The position numbers and the translations under genes are program-made. Under the pieces are notes generated by a model that was not told where the DNA came from, did not search any database, and saw nothing but the letters and a program-made list of their open reading frames with translations. A stretch of DNA of 64,000 nucleotides. It comes from Purshia tridentata. Its lineage: Eukaryota > Streptophyta > Magnoliopsida > Rosales > Rosaceae. The stretch spans positions 1 to 64,000 of the forward strand of contig QANT01008541.1 in NCBI GenBank assembly GCA_003254885.1, in the 5' to 3' direction. Positions 59,572-64,000 of the stretch are shown here, piece by piece (the stretch's first letter is position 1; each line of letters opens with the position of its first letter).

Positions 59572-59946
59572 TGGATTGGTATCACCGTATATCACACTTG
59601 ACTGTCCAAAATCCACAGAATATAGGCGAGTTTGATCCCCAATCATTTGGGAGGTCTAGGGACACTGTCTACTACCAGGTATGAGTTAAGGTTAAGGTTA
59701 TATTATTTAACTTCTTAGTCATATATATAGCTTTGATAACGAATGTTGTACCTTTGAATTTTGCAGGAGCGTGAGGGGCACGTGGTGGGTATTACACAGT
59801 AATTTACGGATATGGGTCGCGAGGAGGCTAAGCTAGATCCCAACCATATGTTTGAAAGGTTAAAGGGCATTCATCGACTTATGACGAATGTCGAGTTGCA
59901 GAACACCCTGACCTTCCGTAAAAGAGCCCATCGTCGCCAGGAGTGA

Positions 59947-60377
59947 TATTTTTGTTATCGAAGACAGTATTCACCTTTTACTGTAATTGGTTACCATTGT
60001 TTATTCATAGATGAATTTATCTTTATTCTAATTTGTTGTATGATGATATTGTTGCTAGTTTTGGGCTAATTTTGGAAGCCCTTTATGGGTACTAATGTGC
60101 ATTCATGGAATAAATTAAATATAATCCCAATACCAAATACATGAACAACAAATCAGTTTTACCAAAATAAAATAAAAATCTCTGAAAGTAATCAACACAA
60201 CATGTATCTTAGTCACACATCGTCCAAACGAATTGTCTCCTTTGTTGCAATGTCTTCTAGGCCTGGAAGTTCTTTGAGTTTGGCTACTTGGCCAGCATAT
60301 ATAGATATCACCTACGTGTCTCGGATTGGGATGAGCTAACTTCTTCCACCATGTTGCAATTGGTGGCAAAGGGTGTC
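59947..60377. other. Stretch between the mobile domain pseudogene and LTR D
   Basis: The first 150 bp look like 3' untranslated and downstream DNA. On the minus strand 60190-60370 reads AHPNPRHVGDIYICWPSSQ and TQRTSRPRRHCNKGDNSFG, which has the look of protein text, possibly the end of another transposon-associated gene cut by LTR D. I do not recognise the family. Confidence 0.35.
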
Positions 60378-62684
60378 TGACAGGACCCTCCCCGAATTCC
60401 ACCCTGGAACTCGAAGTGATCCTGCGGGCATCCAATATCAAGGAAAATCCTACCGAAATTTCGGCAGAACCTCCCTTTAAATTGGACGAACCCTTTTTCT
60501 CCACGAGACCTGCAAATGCACTTCTAAGCTCCACAGCTCCTCTACCACAATCAAAAGGGGTCTCCGACCCAATTTCAAAACCAATTACTTAAGTTTTCAT
60601 TAGGTTATCAGAGCCGCGCTACAAAATTTACAAGATTAATTGGTTCCTACAACTTTCAAAGGTTCGCTAGACTGCCTTGACGTCTTTGGCTGGACATTCC
60701 ACCGCTACAACCTGGGGGAAAATTTAAAACAATAAAAAGGATAAAACTAATGAGTTAACTCAGTGAGTGGACATAAACCAAAATAAGTATTTATAAACTT
60801 TTACTTTCAAATTCCTTAGAATTTCACAAAATTTCCTTGAAATCCCCCAGTTTTAAAATCACTTTCATAAAATCCACTGAAAACTCTGTTCTAAAATTCC
60901 GCATCTGAAATCCGTTTTGAAAACTCTGATAAATTGATAAAATTGGTCAAGCTCTCAAATATTAATTAAGAACTGAAATTTGTATCAAGTAAGAATTATT
61001 TTGTAAACTGTTTCAATAAAGAAACCTCTCACCCAACAGTTACCCACCGAACCTGCTGTACATGCGCAGGGCCCACGACCTGCCGTACGCATGCAGGGCC
61101 AATATCGTGCCGTACATGTGCAGAGCCAGGGTCTGTCATACACATGCAGGGCCAATATACCTGCCGTACGTGCACGCAGGGCAGCCCCCAAAGGGCAAAG
61201 CATCCCGACACACGGCCCAAAGCCTATGTGTGTGCCGTGATGGGTCCCAAAGACCTATGAAAGCTGAAAATCTGAAGGGTACTGCGAAGGGTGGATTGAA
61301 AATCCTTTTCTTCAGAACTTCTTTTTCTAAAATATAAAATACTTAAAATTTCTCAAAACCACGACTAGTAAATCCTTGGCACAAAAGCCCATTGAAATCC
61401 AATATTTCTCAAAACTCAAGCATAAAAACATCTTTTGAATTTCTTTATGTCTAGCCAAAGCATAAAACCCAAGGGAATTAACTCAATGTCCATAATTCAA
61501 AATAATACTTATTTAAGAAATCCGGAAGCCAAACTCACGAACCAAATATGTTTCTAATTTAAATAAATCACGGCTCAAATAACTCAAAATATAAATACGA
61601 ATTAAATCATAAAATTCATAAAGATTCATAAACAAGTTTAGGAAACAGAGTCCACTCACAGAGATAGCCTAGCCTTGGTCTCCGAATGGATCGTCCTTGG
61701 ACTCGGGAGTGTCGCCTAACATGAGAACAACAAGACGTTAGAAAACTATCCCAAATAATAACTGAAAAACTAGAAAGTGTGAGTTCTAGGCCTTTCGCTC
61801 CATAATCCTAAATTCAAACTATAAACCAACTTATTCTCCGTCTCGACTCAAAACCCATGACACTAGCTTATTTTTGATCCGGTAATTTTCTCAATTAACC
61901 TCCATTTTATCTAACTTGACCGAGGATCGTCCGGGTGTCGTTTCGATAACCCAAAAAGTGTCCAATTTCGTCCCAACTCACCATTTCTCCAATTTCCTTC
62001 AAACTAGCTATTCTAAACCTTAATAGATCGTTCCTAAAGATGAAAATTACGCCCAATTTCAATTAAATCACCGTAAACACCTTAAATTTCTAGAAATCCC
62101 GAAATGGGCATAAGCACCAACAATCAAACTTCCAATTTCCTCAATAATTTCCTAAATTTCTCGTTCCAAACTTCGATTATATGTTCCAAATGGAAGAAAT
62201 TACCTAAAACACCTAACAATTTGATTCAATTTCAACCACCTATGTTAAACCCGAAAATGGCCTCAAATCCCAAAATTCAATCTTCCACAATTTCTCAAAA
62301 TTGAACCACCAAACAATACGGGAAAGGAAGCCCACAAGGAGAGGAGAAAAACCCACCTAAAATCGAGGAAATTGACGCCGGAATTTGGCCAGAATTTGAG
62401 GAGAGGACCGGCGGCTTTGGGAAGTTTTCCGGGCTGATTTCTTGCTGGAACGTGGCTGGCCGGCGTGGGGAAGCTTGGGGAGAGACGGTCGGCAGCTGGG
62501 CAGGTGGTTCTCGGCCGGTTCGTTGCTTGATGTCGCCGAAAATGGCTGGAGCTGGAAGCTCCAGTCGCGCGTAGGTGGGGAAGAGAAATCGGGAGAGAGA
62601 GAGGAGGGGCTGGGGCGGCGTGAGCTTGTTGGCCAGCAACTGGAGGCGTCGCCGGTGGTCTAGGTGGCCAGAAAAGAGGCTGGG
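60378..62684 (-). mobile_element. LTR D, minus orientation, right part outside or displaced (fossil)
   Basis: Starts TGACAGGACCCTCC, the inverted end of the same LTR family as A-C, and follows LTR B in order. At 62684, inside the GC-rich part corresponding to B near 52850, it stops where LTR E begins. The remainder is expected beyond E, outside the window. It could be a solo LTR or part of a longer element. Confidence 0.85.
61050..61183 (-). repeat. 27-bp tandem repeat block in LTR D, about 5 copies
   Basis: The same unit types as in LTR B but with two fewer copies. Confidence 0.8.
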
Positions 62685-64000
62685 TGTAACACCCCGCACC
62701 TTTCAAAAGTGGTTTTGAAAAGTTTTTAAAAGTTTTCGGGATTTTATTTGGAAAGTAAAGCATTTTGGGCATTTTTCAAATTTTAAAGTTTGACTTTTAA
62801 AAGGGGGCAAAAGTTGACTTTTCGTTCAAAAGGACTTTTCGCGTTGACTTTGGGTTCGTTGGAAAGGTCTCGTCCTCACGAGTTCGTAGACATGTAACAC
62901 GTATCGAACGGAGCTACGGTTTGGAAGTTACGGACGTGTGAAGAGAGGGGCAAGTTTGTAATTTTGAAAAGTTGGATTTTTAAAAAGGCACAGAAACCCA
63001 GGAATACCTGAGATTTCTCTCTCCTCTCTCCCGAAATTTCTCTCTCTCTCTCTCTCTCACGCGAGTCTTCACCCAGCCGTGACTTTTGCCGGCACGTGGG
63101 GGCGCGTCCGGCGGCGGCTGGAGCCGATCTTCGGCTCGCCGTGCTCGCCGGCTCTCCCTCTTCCTTCCGGTGGTGGCGGTTTCTCGTGAAACAGCCCAGA
63201 ACTCGAGAATCCGAGCGTGCATACTCGGCGTCACGGCGGCGATCTCGGCGATTCCGGCGTCGACGCGACCTCCCACCTGCCCAGATCTCTTCCTCTCGTC
63301 GAGCCCAGCGTGTTGGTGGGTTCGATTGACCCGTGGGACCGCCGTGGGCGGCGGATCGAAGCTTGGGAGGCCAGCAACTTTCCGGCCAGTTTTCTTCCTT
63401 TTCCGGCCACTTTTGGCCGTCAACCCAGGTTTGAGAATCAATCCCCTCGATCTCCTCTACGTTCCTGTGTAGTTTTTTTAGCTAAACGTGACTTTCGTTT
63501 TTGGCAGTTGACCGCACGTTGACCGTCGTGGGACCCGCTGCGTGTGACGGTTCCAGCGACCGTTTCCTTGGTTTTTGGCCTCGGGCCAACCACCCGAGCT
63601 TGTGGGTGAGTTTTGGTGAGCTTCTTGACCCTCCGTGTGTTTTCCGGGGCCGGGCAGCCACCGTGTGTGGTGGTTCCCGCCCGTTTTAGTTGTTAAAGAA
63701 ACTGTTTGTGAACTCTGTTGGTTGCTCGTTGGTTGTCTGGTCTTAGCAGGTACGCTTGGCTCGGGAATTGTATTTTCGATGCCGTTATGCTGCCGGATTT
63801 TGGAATCCGCGCAAAGGAGCCACGAAGGGCAGTTCAGTCTTTTCGTGCAGAACACTGTGAGTGAACCTAAGATCCTTTAATTCTCAGTTTAATTAGTTAC
63901 TTGGTTGCTTTGAGTGCTTGTTGATTTGGTTGCTGGTTACTAGTTAAGAGGGGTACGGAATTAGGAATGGAATTTCCGAGAATTTAAAGGATTGATTGAG
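62685..64000 (+). mobile_element. LTR E of a related family, partial (fossil)
   Basis: Begins TGTAACACCCCGCACC inside LTR D and runs past the window. It shares with A-D a module containing 'agttgacttt' blocks, 'cacgagttcgtagacatg' and 'acggagctacggtttg', but the rest differs, so it is a distinct but related LTR. The stretch 63060-63480 is GC-rich. A CT microsatellite lies at 63038-63058. No second end is in the window, so type and age cannot be set. Confidence 0.7.
63038..63058. repeat. CT microsatellite
   Basis: A (TC)n run of about 21 bases inside LTR E. Confidence 0.9.

Larger units (their letters stand above)
55112..59946 (+). pseudogene. Plant mobile domain (MAIN-like) gene, broken and split by an LTR
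   Basis: Exons: 55112-55353 (MRRERGESSRAGARG..., Arg-rich N-terminus, two TGA stops at likely Arg codons); 55476-56324, holding the core with FVERWHPETNSFHLPIGELT, ITLDDVSNILGIP, RCAARAYLLYLLGCTLF and HPRARRWIPRATG; 56434-56757 continuing at 59577-59678 (VIWDAYTSRRGHNRLHEICF, EAWEDHVLSDEYRS, SFGRSRDTVYYQ); and 59767-59946 (LDPNHMFERLKGIHRLMTNV, KRAHRRQE, stop TGA). Introns have GT/AG ends. This is the PMD family (PF10536-type), related to MAIN-like proteins linked to silencing and meristem upkeep, and also carried by some Mutator-like transposons. It has several stops, a TAA at a likely Gln codon in the last exon, small frameshifts, and an LTR insertion in exon 3. Whether this was a host gene or transposon-borne copy is open. 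Confidence 0.8.

Noticed and set aside
1-64000. tRNA, rRNA or other structural RNA genes
   Set aside because: No A-box and B-box pairs, rRNA cores or snRNA-like blocks were recognised by eye; a covariance-model scan was not possible here.

Overview
This window is plant nuclear DNA, most likely from a eudicot. The evidence is Athila-type Ty3/gypsy elements with an Asp-tRNA-type primer site, a CACTA (En/Spm) transposase relic, plant-type solo LTRs, a caulimovirid fragment, and intron-bearing pieces of plant genes (Notchless, eIF5B, a plant mobile domain gene). The family or genus cannot be fixed from sequence alone. I see no gene that looks intact and expressed. The window is repeat-dominated heterochromatin-like DNA.

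Layout. 1-5269: a T-rich degenerate repeat, a probable minus-strand solo LTR (448-2695), and a decayed CACTA transposon (3128-4980). 5270-16571: a plus-strand Athila-lineage retroelement with two near-identical LTRs. 16572-33676: about 17.1 kb of tandem satellite built from ~150-bp monomers in an eight-monomer higher-order repeat of ~1190 bp, about 14 higher-order units. 33678-40346: a second, older Athila-type element on the minus strand with a short, non-coding interior. The satellite is therefore bounded on both sides by 3' LTRs that face each other. 40347-41105: a caulimovirid coat-protein-region fossil. 41106-48984: a gene-fragment zone with an eIF5B exon, a duplicated unknown exon, a CACTA-like MITE, and two partial Notchless copies in permuted order. 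48985-64000: a nest of solo LTRs of one family in both orientations, three of them with perfect 5-bp target duplications, one nested in another and one splitting an exon of a plant mobile domain pseudogene; a related LTR begins at 62685 and runs off the window.

The candidate for something undescribed is the satellite: a nucleosome-sized monomer, a strict eight-part higher-order structure, two conserved dyad symmetries, a subfamily split along the array, and a 26-bp stretch in one monomer swapped, length for length, for the terminal bases of an Athila LTR. Centromere-linked function is possible but cannot be shown from sequence. Four ambiguous-base sites (21321, 33677, 36507-36521, 40506) sit at or near structural junctions, so some joins may be assembly artefacts.
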